Assembly (NCBI RefSeq): GCF_019049655.1
Contig: NZ_JAFMOX010000064.1
Location: forward strand, 186,001 to 250,000
DNA: 64,000 nucleotides
Direction: 5' to 3'
From: Rahnella rivi
GTDB taxonomy: Bacteria; Pseudomonadota; Gammaproteobacteria; Enterobacterales; Enterobacteriaceae
Shown in pieces: positions 35,848-44,392 of this stretch (the stretch's first letter is position 1; each line of letters begins with the position of its first letter). The notes under the pieces are model-generated. The model was not told the origin of the DNA and did not search any database. It worked only from the letters and a program-made list of their open reading frames with translations. The position numbers were made by a program, and so were the translations under genes.

Positions 35848-36957
35848 ATGACGATGACAACACTTCCTCCGGGAGTCAGAGCCGTGAAGCCCGGTACGCC
35901 AGTCGGAACGGCCGTGCTGTGGGCGCGTAAAAATCTGTTCTCCAGCTGGTTTAACAGCCTGCTGACGCTGTTTTGTTTATGGCTGATGTGGCTGGTGATC
36001 CCTCCGATGTTGAACTGGGTTATTTTCCAGGCCAACTGGGTGGGCACGGCGCGCACAGACTGCACCAAAGCCGGTGCCTGCTGGGTGTTTATCCATGCCC
36101 GTTTCGGCCAGTTTATGTATGGTCTGTATCCGTTTGATCAGCGCTGGCGCATCAACCTCACGCTGATTGTCGGGTTGCTGACGCTGGCGCCGATATTCTT
36201 CAAAGCCACGCCACGCCGCGGGCGTTACATCGCGGTGTGGATGGTGCTGTTCCCGATCTTCACCTGGTTCATGCTGTACGGCGGATTCTTTGGTCTGACC
36301 CGCGTTGAAACCCGCCAGTGGGGCGGCCTGACGCTGACGCTTATCATCGCCGCAGTGGGCATTGCCGGGGCATTACCGCTGGGCATTTTGCTGGCGCTGG
36401 CGCGACGTTCGCGTCTGCCTGTCGTGCGGATCCTCTCGGTCATCTTCATCGAATTCTGGCGCGGCGTGCCGCTTATCACCGTGCTGTTTATGTCCTCGGT
36501 GATGCTGCCGCTGTTTATGACCGAAGGGACGAGTATCGACAAACTGGTGCGTGCGCTGGTGGGTGTGGTGCTGTTTCAGTCGGCGTATGTGGCGGAAGTG
36601 GTGCGCGGTGGCCTGCAGGCGCTGCCGAAAGGCCAGACCGAAGCCGCAGAATCGCTGGCGCTGGGCTACTGGAGAACGCAGGGATTAGTCATTCTGCCGC
36701 AGGCGTTGAAAATGGTGATACCGGGTCTGGTCAACACCATCATCGCGCTGTTTAAAGACACCAGTCTGGTGATCATCATCGGCCTGTTTGATTTGTTCAG
36801 CAGCGTACAGCAAGCCACCGTCGATCCCGAGTGGCTCGGCATGTCGACCGAAGGCTACGTCTTCGCCGCCGCCGTTTACTGGATTTTCTGTTTTAGCATG
36901 TCGCGTTATAGCCAGCATCTGGAAAGACGCTTTCACACCGGACGTTCCGCACACTGA
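35848..36957 (+). CDS. aapM: AapM, amino acid ABC transporter permease
   Basis: A 369-residue permease homologous to E. coli YhdY. It has about eight hydrophobic segments and the EAA loop 'GQTEAAESLALGYWRTQGLVILPQA' near residue 265. It forms the heterodimeric channel with AapQ. AAGGGA upstream supports the start; aapP follows by 8 bp. An in-frame ATG two codons later is possible. Confidence 0.95.
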   Translation: MTMTTLPPGVRAVKPGTPVGTAVLWARKNLFSSWFNSLLTLFCLWLMWLVIPPMLNWVIFQANWVGTARTDCTKAGACWVFIHARFGQFMYGLYPFDQRWRINLTLIVGLLTLAPIFFKATPRRGRYIAVWMVLFPIFTWFMLYGGFFGLTRVETRQWGGLTLTLIIAAVGIAGALPLGILLALARRSRLPVVRILSVIFIEFWRGVPLITVLFMSSVMLPLFMTEGTSIDKLVRALVGVVLFQSAYVAEVVRGGLQALPKGQTEAAESLALGYWRTQGLVILPQALKMVIPGLVNTIIALFKDTSLVIIIGLFDLFSSVQQATVDPEWLGMSTEGYVFAAAVYWIFCFSMSRYSQHLERRFHTGRSAH

Positions 36958-36965
36958 GGTAAACC

Positions 36966-37727
36966 ATGAGCGACCATCACGTCACTGAACAACAAAATAT
37001 GATGATCACGCTGGAAAACGTGAATAAGTGGTACGGACAGTTCCACGTTTTGAAAGACATCAATCTGAGCGTCAAACCGCGCGAGCGCATCGTGCTGTGC
37101 GGCCCTTCCGGTTCCGGGAAATCAACCACCATCCGTTGCATCAACCATCTGGAAGAGCATCAGCAAGGGCGCATCGTGGTGGACGGCACCGAGCTGAACG
37201 ATGATTTGCGTAACATCGAACGGGTGCGCACCGAAGTCGGCATGGTGTTCCAGCATTTTAATCTGTTCCCGCATCTGACCGTGTTGCAAAACTGCACCCT
37301 GGCGCCCTGCTGGGTGCGCAAGATGCCGAAGAAAGAAGCGGAAGAGCTGGCGATGCATTACCTCAAACGGGTGCGTATCGCCGAGCACGCCAACAAATTT
37401 CCGGGGCAGCTTTCCGGCGGACAGCAACAGCGAGTGGCCATCGCCCGTTCGCTGTGCATGAAGCCAAAAATCATGCTCTTCGACGAACCGACCTCCGCGC
37501 TGGATCCGGAAATGGTGAAAGAAGTGTTAGACACCATGATCGGGCTGGCGGAAGAAGGGATGACCATGTTGTGTGTGACACATGAAATGGGCTTTGCCCG
37601 CACCGTGGCGGACCGCGTGATCTTTATGGATCGCGGAGAGATCGTGGAAGAAGCCCCGCCGCTGGAGTTCTTTGCGAATCCGAAATCGGCGAGGACAAGA
37701 GAGTTTCTGTCACAGGTGATTCATTAA
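36966..37727 (+). CDS. aapP: AapP, amino acid ABC transporter ATPase
   Basis: A 253-residue ABC ATPase homologous to E. coli YhdZ. It has Walker A 'GPSGSGKST', the signature 'LSGGQQQRVAIARSL', Walker B 'IMLFDEPTSALDPE' and the H-loop 'CVTHEMGFA'. It powers uptake through AapQM. It ends the operon, and a ~113-nt structured repeat begins 39 bp after its stop codon instead of a simple terminator. Confidence 0.96.
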   Translation: MSDHHVTEQQNMMITLENVNKWYGQFHVLKDINLSVKPRERIVLCGPSGSGKSTTIRCINHLEEHQQGRIVVDGTELNDDLRNIERVRTEVGMVFQHFNLFPHLTVLQNCTLAPCWVRKMPKKEAEELAMHYLKRVRIAEHANKFPGQLSGGQQQRVAIARSLCMKPKIMLFDEPTSALDPEMVKEVLDTMIGLAEEGMTMLCVTHEMGFARTVADRVIFMDRGEIVEEAPPLEFFANPKSARTREFLSQVIH

Positions 37728-37766
37728 GCTGAGGCCGCAGCTTGACCGGCATCTGAACGGCATAGT

Positions 37767-37880
37767 GAAAGTTTCGGTTTCTCAATGGCGGTGATCACTT
37801 ATCGCGCTGCGCCGAAACCGCCCAAAAGGGGAAAGTGCTTTTCCCCTTTTGGATTTCCCCTCGCTTTTTCAACACGCGCT
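37767..37880 (+). repeat. Structured ~113-nt repeat, copy 1 (sense of aapP)
   Basis: This element matches 42352-42464 (opposite strand) over its full length. It folds into three helices: P1 GTTTCGG/CCGAAAC (37771-37777 with 37812-37818), P2 GCGGTGA/TTATCGC (37788-37794 with 37799-37805) and P3, a 13-bp stem at 37822-37834 with 37840-37852. The two copies differ at paired positions in P2 and P3, yet pairing is kept. No T-tract follows P3. Function unknown; it may act as a 3' RNA structure or a mobile repeat. Confidence 0.85.
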
Positions 37881-38199
37881 ACCGCTCTCAGGCTATGTTT
37901 CAGAAACCGCTGCGACAGGCTGGACATCTTGCCGCTGCGCGGTCCCTTCTCTCGGTCCTGGAGCCTTTGGTCTCCAGGCCGCTCCGTTCAGCAAGATGTC
38001 TGAATCGCCCGCAGAAAAGAAGATGGTGAGGTTGTGAAGTATAAGCCTGAAGCCGCTTTCAAAAATCACGCCGGAGGGAGAGGTGGAAAACCGCGCGTTT
38101 TTTTGCGCGGGTTGTAACCCGACGGGAGGGCACCGCGCAGCGGCGGGATTTTGCGGCTATCACCGGGGCAGCTGAAACATAGCCCGCGAGCGGAGCGCG
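37875..38199. repeat. Long imperfect inverted repeat, ~325 bp
   Basis: The arms 37875-37903 and 38172-38199 are complementary, with a perfect 13-bp block (GGCTATGTTTCAG with CTGAAACATAGCC) and a further stretch GCGCT-CCGCTC with GAGCGG-AGCGC broken by one bulged A and a short mismatch. Inside is a nested hairpin: GACATCTTGC/GCAAGATGTC (37923-37932 with 37991-38000) around CCTGGAG/CTCCAGG (37957-37963 with 37972-37978). There is no credible ORF within. It could be a MITE-like element or a structured RNA; no target-site duplication was identified. Confidence 0.65.
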
Positions 38200-38274
38200 C
38201 AGTTAAAAAAGCGCGGAGTCCAGAGGCCCGCGCGTTACCGGGTCTCTGGTCGGTGTGGGCCGACGCCCACGACC

Positions 38275-38322
38275 TTGAATTTGAATTTGAATTTGAATTT
38301 GAATTTGAATTTGAATTTGAAT
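38275..38322 (+). repeat. (TTGAAT)8 hexanucleotide microsatellite
   Basis: Eight perfect tandem TTGAAT units, followed by the degenerate TTAAAT. The tract ends ~36 bp beyond the end of the lrgB-like gene, whose stop lies at 38359 on the other strand. Such simple repeats are prone to slippage; here copy number would only change intergenic spacing. Confidence 0.97.
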
Positions 38323-38358
38323 TTAAATTAAACGTTTCAGATCTTTTTCAAAAGATCA

Positions 38359-39048
38359 TCACCACATCACTCCCCCGATCACCGGCGCCATCACCACCGT
38401 CACCACACCCGCCAGCATCATCACCAGACTCGCCACAACGCCCTCTTCGGCACCCAGCTCATACGCTCTGGCCGTACCGGCACCGTGGGAAGCCGCGCCA
38501 AACCCGGCACCTTTCGCCAGACCGCTTTTCACCGCCAGACGCAAAAACAACATATCGCCCACTGCCATACCAAATACGCCGGTGATCACCACAAACAGCG
38601 CCACCAGATCAGGCTGACCGCCCATTTGCTTCGCCGCCGCCAGCGCGAACGGCGTGGTAATGGAACGTACCGCCAGACTGCGCTGGATCTCTTCCGGCAG
38701 CGTCAGCATCCGCGCCAGCCAGACGGAACTGCTGACGGCGACGACGATAGCCGTCAGCACGCCCGCGCTCAGCGACATCCAGTGGCGGCGGATCACCGCC
38801 ATATTCTCGTAAACCGGCACCGCAAACGCGATGGTCGAAGGCCCGAGCAGCCACAGCAGCCAGTGGGTTTCGCCGATGTAATCCTGATACGACGTGTGCG
38901 TGATAACCAGCAGAACCACCAGCACAATCGGCGTGAACACCAGCGGCATCAGCAGCAACGTGCGGCGCTGGCGGTAGAGTTTTTTGTTGGCGTAATACAG
39001 CCCGAGCGTGATGACAAAACAGACTATGCTGATGAGCAGATCAGTCAC
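38359..39048 (-). CDS. LrgB/CidB-family membrane protein
   Basis: A 229-residue LrgB-family protein with about seven transmembrane helices and the signature 'RSITTPFALAAAKQMGG' and 'GFGAASHGAGTARAYELG'. The family resembles E. coli YohK and the Staphylococcus CidB/LrgB murein-hydrolase regulators or Chlamydomonas-type glycolate/lactate/pyruvate exporters. Its start overlaps the end of the LrgA-like gene by 8 bp. The pair likely forms a membrane complex. Substrate unknown. Confidence 0.92.
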   Translation of the reverse strand: MTDLLISIVCFVITLGLYYANKKLYRQRRTLLLMPLVFTPIVLVVLLVITHTSYQDYIGETHWLLWLLGPSTIAFAVPVYENMAVIRRHWMSLSAGVLTAIVVAVSSSVWLARMLTLPEEIQRSLAVRSITTPFALAAAKQMGGQPDLVALFVVITGVFGMAVGDMLFLRLAVKSGLAKGAGFGAASHGAGTARAYELGAEEGVVASLVMMLAGVVTVVMAPVIGGVMW

Positions 39049-39463
39049 GGGATGCCTTCCTCGCCGCCAGACGTTGTTCCAGCCGGTAAACCCGGTCTAC
39101 CACTAATGCCGTTGCGGCAAGCGTCAGTACCGTGCTGACACCAATCACCAGAAAGATTTTCCAGCCTTCGATCATCAGCAGCTGCGCGTAGTTCACCACC
39201 GCCACCACGGCGGGCACGAAAAACAGCAGCATCTCCGCCAGCAGCCAGCGGGAACCGGCTTTTACCCAGTTCAGGGGCAATACGCGAAACATAATCAGCA
39301 ATAAAAGCATCAGCATCCCGACAATATTGGCGGGCAGCGGCAGGTGCAGCGCGGTAACGAGACGATCGGCGATCACAAATAACACCGCGTACAACACCAC
39401 CTGAACGGGGATTTGACAGCGGGTCAGCAGGGACGGCGCTTTAGTGCGCAACGCCAGCAACAT
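39041..39463 (-). CDS. LrgA/CidA-family membrane protein
   Basis: A 140-residue protein with four transmembrane helices and the LrgA pattern 'PLPANIVGMLMLLLL'. It resembles holin-like CidA/LrgA proteins such as E. coli YohJ. I chose ATG 39463, with CGAGGT eight bases upstream; the open frame reaches 39574 but that extension covers the promoter gap with the divergent LysR gene. It is co-transcribed with the LrgB-like gene. Confidence 0.9.
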   Translation of the reverse strand: MLLALRTKAPSLLTRCQIPVQVVLYAVLFVIADRLVTALHLPLPANIVGMLMLLLLIMFRVLPLNWVKAGSRWLLAEMLLFFVPAVVAVVNYAQLLMIEGWKIFLVIGVSTVLTLAATALVVDRVYRLEQRLAARKASRD

Positions 39464-39573
39464 GGGAAAGACCTCGGAAGGCGAAAAAAGGGAAGAAATG
39501 AAGTATACGCTGGCAGGAAACCGGTAAAGAAATGAATTAAAATCATAAAAATGATTCCAAACCGGAATACTCA

Positions 39574-40455
39574 ATGATGGACGTCCGTACGCTACGTTAT
39601 TTCGTCGAAGTGGTTCGCCAGCAGAGCTTCACCCGCGCGGCAGAGAAGCTGTTCGTCACCCAGCCGACCATCAGCAAAATGTTGCGTCATCTGGAGGAAG
39701 AGCTGGAATGCACGCTGATTGTCCGCGAAGGACGGCGTTTACGCCTGACTGACAGCGGCCAGGCGTTGTATCAGCGCGGGCTGAATATCCTCGAAGAATT
39801 CCGTCAGCTGGAAGCGGAACTCGAAGACATTAACTCGCTGAAATCCGGCCATTTGCGCCTGGGCATTCCGCCCATGGTCGGCACACAAATCGCCCCGCTG
39901 ATCGGCACCTTCCGCCAGCAGTATCCGGGCATTGAACTGATCATCTCCGAGTTCGGCGGCCTGACGGTGCAACAGGCGGTGATCTCCGGTGAGCTGGATC
40001 TGGCGCTCACCGCCCTGCCCGCCGACGCCGTGCCCTCCATCGCCTCACTGCTGCTGTTCAGCCATCCGCTCTGCGTGGTGGTACCGCGCACGGCGTACTG
40101 GGAGAACCGTACCCATATTGCCCTCAGTGAGCTGGCAGATGAAAGCATCCTGATTTACAACGAAGATTTTGCCCTGTACCGCCAGCTGATGGACGCCTTC
40201 ACCGCGCAGGGTTTCATCCCGAAAATTGCTGCCCGCAGCGGACAATGGGATTTCCTGGCCGCAATGGTACAAACCGGCATGGGCGTGGCGATCCTGCCGG
40301 AACCCATCTGCCAGCGGCTGGATAAAAACGCGCTGATATGGCTGCCGCTGGCGCCCCTGATGCCGTGGCAACTGGGGCTCATCTGGCATGACGGCAGCTA
40401 TCTTTCTCACAGCGCGCAGGCGTGGATCACGCTGTGCCGCGATCACTGGAAATAG
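39574..40455 (+). CDS. LysR-type regulator, probable controller of the lrgAB-like pair
   Basis: A 293-residue LysR protein: winged helix at residues 1-60 ('SFTRAAEKLFVTQPTISKMLRHLE') and a C-terminal effector domain with 'GVAILPEPICQRL'. It is divergent from the LrgA gene across 110 bp, the arrangement of CidR/YwbI-type regulators in Firmicutes, where acetate is the signal. A role in controlling lrgAB here is inferred from position. ATG 39577 is an alternative start. Confidence 0.87.
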   Translation: MMDVRTLRYFVEVVRQQSFTRAAEKLFVTQPTISKMLRHLEEELECTLIVREGRRLRLTDSGQALYQRGLNILEEFRQLEAELEDINSLKSGHLRLGIPPMVGTQIAPLIGTFRQQYPGIELIISEFGGLTVQQAVISGELDLALTALPADAVPSIASLLLFSHPLCVVVPRTAYWENRTHIALSELADESILIYNEDFALYRQLMDAFTAQGFIPKIAARSGQWDFLAAMVQTGMGVAILPEPICQRLDKNALIWLPLAPLMPWQLGLIWHDGSYLSHSAQAWITLCRDHWK

Positions 40456-40463
40456 CGGGCAAT

Positions 40464-40501
40464 AAAAAACCGCGTCCCCCTTTCAGCGCACGCGGTTTTT
40501 T
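40464..40501. terminator. Bidirectional terminator between LysR gene and yjcE
   Basis: AAAAAACCGCGT (40464-40475) pairs with ACGCGGTTTTTT (40490-40501), giving a T-tract on both strands between the convergent genes. Confidence 0.92.
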
Positions 40502-40516
40502 CATTTCTGACCGAGA

Positions 40517-42166
40517 CTACACTTCTTTTTCGACCAGAAGCGCCTCAAGTAAATCGAGATCATGCAGCAGTTTTTGCAGTGTCTCATTACTGATTTTCTG
40601 CGTGGCGCGCAGATGATAAAGCTCACCGCGTTCAGCACGCAACGCGGTCAGACGGAAGCGACGCTCAAGGTTTTCCAGCTTCAGCGCGGTTTCCATATCA
40701 TCACGGTTGGCCGTTCTTCGCCGCAATGTCCCGATCACCCGAGAACTGATTTCCTTCAGCGTCTGTTCATCGATGTTCTCTTCGGTATCCGCCGCCAGAC
40801 GTTCTTCCATCTTATGCAGACTTTCGATCGCCACTTCCGCTGCGATGGATTTCGCCATGCGCTCTTCTTCACGGTAGGTCGAGCCATCGGCCACCACGAC
40901 GCCTTTTAGCAGGAACGGCAAGGCAATCACGCCCGCAATCAGCGAGAACAGAATGACGCCGGTCGCCAGGAACACCAGCTGATAACGCGACGGGAACGCC
41001 GAACCATCGGCCAGGAACAGCGGAATTGACAGCACACCGGCCAGCGTAATCGCCCCGCGCACACCGGCAAACGACGCCACCCACAGCTCACGCGTACTGT
41101 AGCTGCCAAACAGCAGCGGTTTCTTTTTCAGGAAACGGTTGCTGAAATTCTTCATCACCCACAGCCAGACGAAACGCAGGATCAGCAGCGCAAAATAGAT
41201 AATCCCAACGTCAGCAAACAGATGCCAGGTCACGATGGACGGATCGTGCGTCGCCTGATCGATAGAATTTTCCAGAATGCCCGGTAATTGCAGGCCCAGC
41301 ATGATGAACACCATGCCGTTGAACACAAATTCCAGCATCGCCCAGACGCTGTTAGCGCGCAGACGCATCGCAAGCGGCGCATTACGGATAATCCCGGACT
41401 GGCTGATGGTCATACCGGCGGCGACGGCGGCCAGAATGCCTGACACACCAATATGTTCTGCGATCAGATACGAGGCGAACGGCAGCAACAGCAGGAAGAC
41501 GATTTGCGTCGCCGGATCATCACCACTCCAGCGGCTCATGATGCGCAGTGATTTACTGTACAGCCAGGTCACCGCGACACCGGCCATCAGGCCGCCAATG
41601 GCGACTTTCAGGAACTCAACGCTGGCACCGCCGACGGTAAAGATCATCGTGCCCATCGCCACGGCGATAGCGAACTTCAACGACACCAGACCGGACGCAT
41701 CATTCATCAGCGCCTCACCTTCCAGCACGCTCATGATCGACTTCGGAATACGGCCCTTACCGACGATACCGCCCAACGCCACGGCATCGGTCGGGGAAAG
41801 CACCGCAGCCAGCGCAAACGCCGCGACCAGCGGGATATCCGGCACCATCATATAAATCAGGTAGCCAATGCCGACGACGGTGAGTAACACCAGCACCAGC
41901 GCCAGCCCAAGTATTTCGCGCCCGTGGTGGAGGAATTCACGGGTCGGGGTTTTCCAGCCATCGGCAAACAGCAGGGGTGGAATAAAGAGGACGAGAAACA
42001 GCTCGGGGTCGAAATCCACGTGCAAACCAAAATTCGGCCAGGCCAGCAAGGCACCGACCGCAATCTGCATTAATGGAAGAGGAACCTGAAACGGCAACAT
42101 TCTGGTAACGACACCGGAGAGCGACACCACCAGAATCAAAATCAGAATGGTAAAGAATATTTCCAT
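40517..42166 (-). CDS. yjcE: CPA1-family cation/proton antiporter (YjcE-like)
   Basis: A 549-residue protein, the same length as E. coli YjcE and near-identical in several stretches ('DPELFLVLFIPPLLFADGWK', 'EALMNDASGLVSLKFA', 'AGVRGAITLAGVLSIPL'). It has about 12 transmembrane helices and a C-terminal cytoplasmic helical domain of ~130 residues. The acidic exchange residues in 'NDASGL' are intact. CPA1 proteins swap Na+ or K+ for H+. As in E. coli it lies beside yjcD/ghxP; here both are on the minus strand, separated by a 312-bp gap holding repeat copy 2. Confidence 0.93.
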   Translation of the reverse strand: MEIFFTILILILVVSLSGVVTRMLPFQVPLPLMQIAVGALLAWPNFGLHVDFDPELFLVLFIPPLLFADGWKTPTREFLHHGREILGLALVLVLLTVVGIGYLIYMMVPDIPLVAAFALAAVLSPTDAVALGGIVGKGRIPKSIMSVLEGEALMNDASGLVSLKFAIAVAMGTMIFTVGGASVEFLKVAIGGLMAGVAVTWLYSKSLRIMSRWSGDDPATQIVFLLLLPFASYLIAEHIGVSGILAAVAAGMTISQSGIIRNAPLAMRLRANSVWAMLEFVFNGMVFIMLGLQLPGILENSIDQATHDPSIVTWHLFADVGIIYFALLILRFVWLWVMKNFSNRFLKKKPLLFGSYSTRELWVASFAGVRGAITLAGVLSIPLFLADGSAFPSRYQLVFLATGVILFSLIAGVIALPFLLKGVVVADGSTYREEERMAKSIAAEVAIESLHKMEERLAADTEENIDEQTLKEISSRVIGTLRRRTANRDDMETALKLENLERRFRLTALRAERGELYHLRATQKISNETLQKLLHDLDLLEALLVEKEV

Positions 42167-42351
42167 GCTTTCCTTAGACTCTTGTTTTTATGATTTCAAT
42201 CAGACGGGGTCTGACACATACAGGGGGAATAGTAGATCAAAAAAAACGTATTTTTAAATCAGAGCGTGCTTAAACCCGTTTTTAAACCCCAGGTCGTGGT
42301 CGCGGGAAAGAAAAAGACAATCTGCCCCTGAATTTAAGATCCAGCGAGCAA

Positions 42352-42464
42352 AGCGCTTGTTGAAAAGCGAGGAGGGATCCAAAGGAGGAAAAGCACTTTC
42401 CTCCTTTGGGCGGTTTCGGCGCAGCGCGTTAAGCGATTACCGCACGTGAGAAACCGAAACTTTC
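42352..42464 (-). repeat. Structured ~113-nt repeat, copy 2 (sense of ghxP)
   Basis: Read on the minus strand this matches copy 1 (37767-37880). It begins 14 bp after the ghxP stop codon. P1 uses 42454-42460 with 42413-42419, and P3 spans 42379-42409. Relative to copy 1, P3 has two paired swaps (A-T to G-C and G-C to A-T on both arms) and P2 replaces G-T wobble with A-T pairing. The rest of the 42167-42351 gap is AT-rich and should contain the yjcE promoter. Confidence 0.85.
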
Positions 42465-42478
42465 CGGTCGGCCTGGCA

Positions 42479-43846
42479 TCAAATCGCCCATCCGCCCGCA
42501 TAAAACACCACCAGCGCCACGGCGATAATCACCGTGCCCGCGTTCAGTTTGCGCCATTCGCCGGAGAAAATACGGCCAATCACCAGCGAGCTGAAACCGA
42601 GCATGATGCCGGTGACGATGTTGCAGGTCAGCACGATAAACACCGCACACAGCAGCCCCGCCATGGCATCAACGAAGTCGTTGAAATCCAGTTTGTTTAC
42701 GTTGCTCAGCATCAGCAGACCGACATACATCAGCGCAGGGGCGGTGGCGTAAGCAGGCACCAGATAAGAAAGCGGAGACAGGAACAACATTAGCAGGAAG
42801 AGCACGCCGACGACCGTGGCCGTCAGGCCGGTTTTACCGCCTGCCGCCGTACCCGCTGCTGATTCGATATACACCGCCGCAGGCGATGCCCCGACCAGCG
42901 AGGCAAAAATACTGCTCACGGAGTCAGCCGTCAGGGCTTTACCGCCGCTGATGATCTGGCCTTTTTCATCCAGCAGATTCGCCTGACCGGCCACCGCACG
43001 GATGGTACCGGTGGCGTCAAACACCGCCGTCATCACCAGCGCCAGAACGCTTGGCAATACCGCCGCTTTCAGTGCGCCCATAATGTCGAGATCGAAAATG
43101 ACAGATTTGCCATCCGCGCCCGCCAGAGAAGGCATCGCGAACAGCCCCTGATATTTCACTGCCGGATCGAAAATCAGACCGATAACGGAAATCAGGATTA
43201 TCACCAGCAGAATACCGCCCGGAACGCGCAGCTTCTCCAGACCAAAAATCACCGCCAGACCGAGCAACGTCATCACCACCGGGAATGACGTGAACGCGCC
43301 CAGCGCAACAGGCAAACCGTCCAGCGGGTTTTTGACCACCAGACCGACACCGTTAGCCGCAATCAGCAGCAGGAATAAACCAATGCCGATGCCGGTCCCG
43401 TGCGCAACGCCCATGGGCAGGTTGCGCAAAATCCACGAACGGATCCCGGTGACCGAGATAATCGTGAACAACACGCCCATCAGGAACACCGCACCCAGCG
43501 CAACCGGTACGCTGATGTGCTGGCCAAGGACCAGACTGAACGCGGTAAACGCCGTCAGAGAAATGGCGCAACCAATCGCCAGCGGCAGATTTGCCCACAG
43601 CCCCATCAGCAGGGAACCGAAACCGGCCACCAGACAGGTCGCGACAAACACCGCGCTTGGAGAGAAGCCCGCTTTGCCGAGCATTGACGGCACCACAATC
43701 ACCGAATACACCATCGCCAGGAACGTCGTTAACCCGGCGATCACTTCCTGACGCACATGGCTGCCACGCGCACTGATTTTGAAATAAGCATCAAGCGGGC
43801 CCTTTGGCGCAACAGCGCGGCCCGTTTGAGGTTGTTGACTCGACAT
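42479..43846 (-). CDS. ghxP: Guanine/hypoxanthine permease
   Basis: A 455-residue NCS2/AzgA-type transporter with about 12-14 membrane segments, highly similar to E. coli YjcD/GhxP ('GLTTFLAMVYSVIVVPSMLG', 'GCAISLTAFTAFSLVLGQHIS'). It imports guanine and hypoxanthine with protons. PurR-like motifs lie in its upstream region. It differs from adenine permeases of the same family in sequence, so I assign GhxP; substrate range is inference. Repeat copy 2 follows its stop. Confidence 0.92.
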   Translation of the reverse strand: MSSQQPQTGRAVAPKGPLDAYFKISARGSHVRQEVIAGLTTFLAMVYSVIVVPSMLGKAGFSPSAVFVATCLVAGFGSLLMGLWANLPLAIGCAISLTAFTAFSLVLGQHISVPVALGAVFLMGVLFTIISVTGIRSWILRNLPMGVAHGTGIGIGLFLLLIAANGVGLVVKNPLDGLPVALGAFTSFPVVMTLLGLAVIFGLEKLRVPGGILLVIILISVIGLIFDPAVKYQGLFAMPSLAGADGKSVIFDLDIMGALKAAVLPSVLALVMTAVFDATGTIRAVAGQANLLDEKGQIISGGKALTADSVSSIFASLVGASPAAVYIESAAGTAAGGKTGLTATVVGVLFLLMLFLSPLSYLVPAYATAPALMYVGLLMLSNVNKLDFNDFVDAMAGLLCAVFIVLTCNIVTGIMLGFSSLVIGRIFSGEWRKLNAGTVIIAVALVVFYAGGWAI

Positions 43847-44392
43847 GGAAAATCCTCTGGATGTCTTTACTGATTAGCCTGCGTGGTCATTATGAAACCG
43901 TTTCTTCACGTTCGCTTCCTTACCTGATGCACGAAATACCGGCAAAACCGGCGTCACGTGTGCAGGGCAAACGTTTAACTCACATCGCGTATGGCGGGAC
44001 TAAAATTTAGCGCAAACGATTATCCGGCCTCTTATACCCTCTTTTCAACTCTGTTTGCCGACAATTTACCGTTGTCCGGTCAAGAAAAACGCGAATTTGC
44101 TGCAAATTTGTCCCGATGGCGGTTTGCTGAACGATATCGGTTGCGCACGCGATGACAGCAACGCAAAAAAGGCGGGGACGGCGGGTGAAAAACGCGGCGG
44201 CGTCAGAAATAAAATTCAGCACTGAAACACCGGAGATAAATCAGGAACGGGCGGGCAAACGTTGAAAATAAAATATCATGACAGTTATTAAGGGTTATTT
44301 ATTTAAAGGCGCTCATCACGTAAATATGTCACGCACGAACGCCCGGAAAATAAAAACAACGCGGCACAAAGAAATCTCAGCCTGAAATAAAC
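43847..44392 (-). promoter_or_regulatory. ghxP upstream region with PurR-like boxes
   Basis: The 546-bp gap has no convincing gene. Two 16-bp matches to the PurR operator ACGCAAACGTTTTCNT lie at 43965-43980 (GGGCAAACGTTTAACT) and 44010-44025 (GCGCAAACGATTATCC), both sharing the GCAAACG core. A third, weaker GGGCAAACGTTG lies at 44253-44264. PurR represses purine synthesis and transport genes when hypoxanthine or guanine is plentiful, which fits the downstream permease. Confidence 0.6.

Noticed and set aside
38151..38585. 144-residue ORF containing a Glu-Phe repeat
   Set aside because: The repeat comes from the TTGAAT microsatellite, the ORF runs antisense into lrgB, and no start signal is present.
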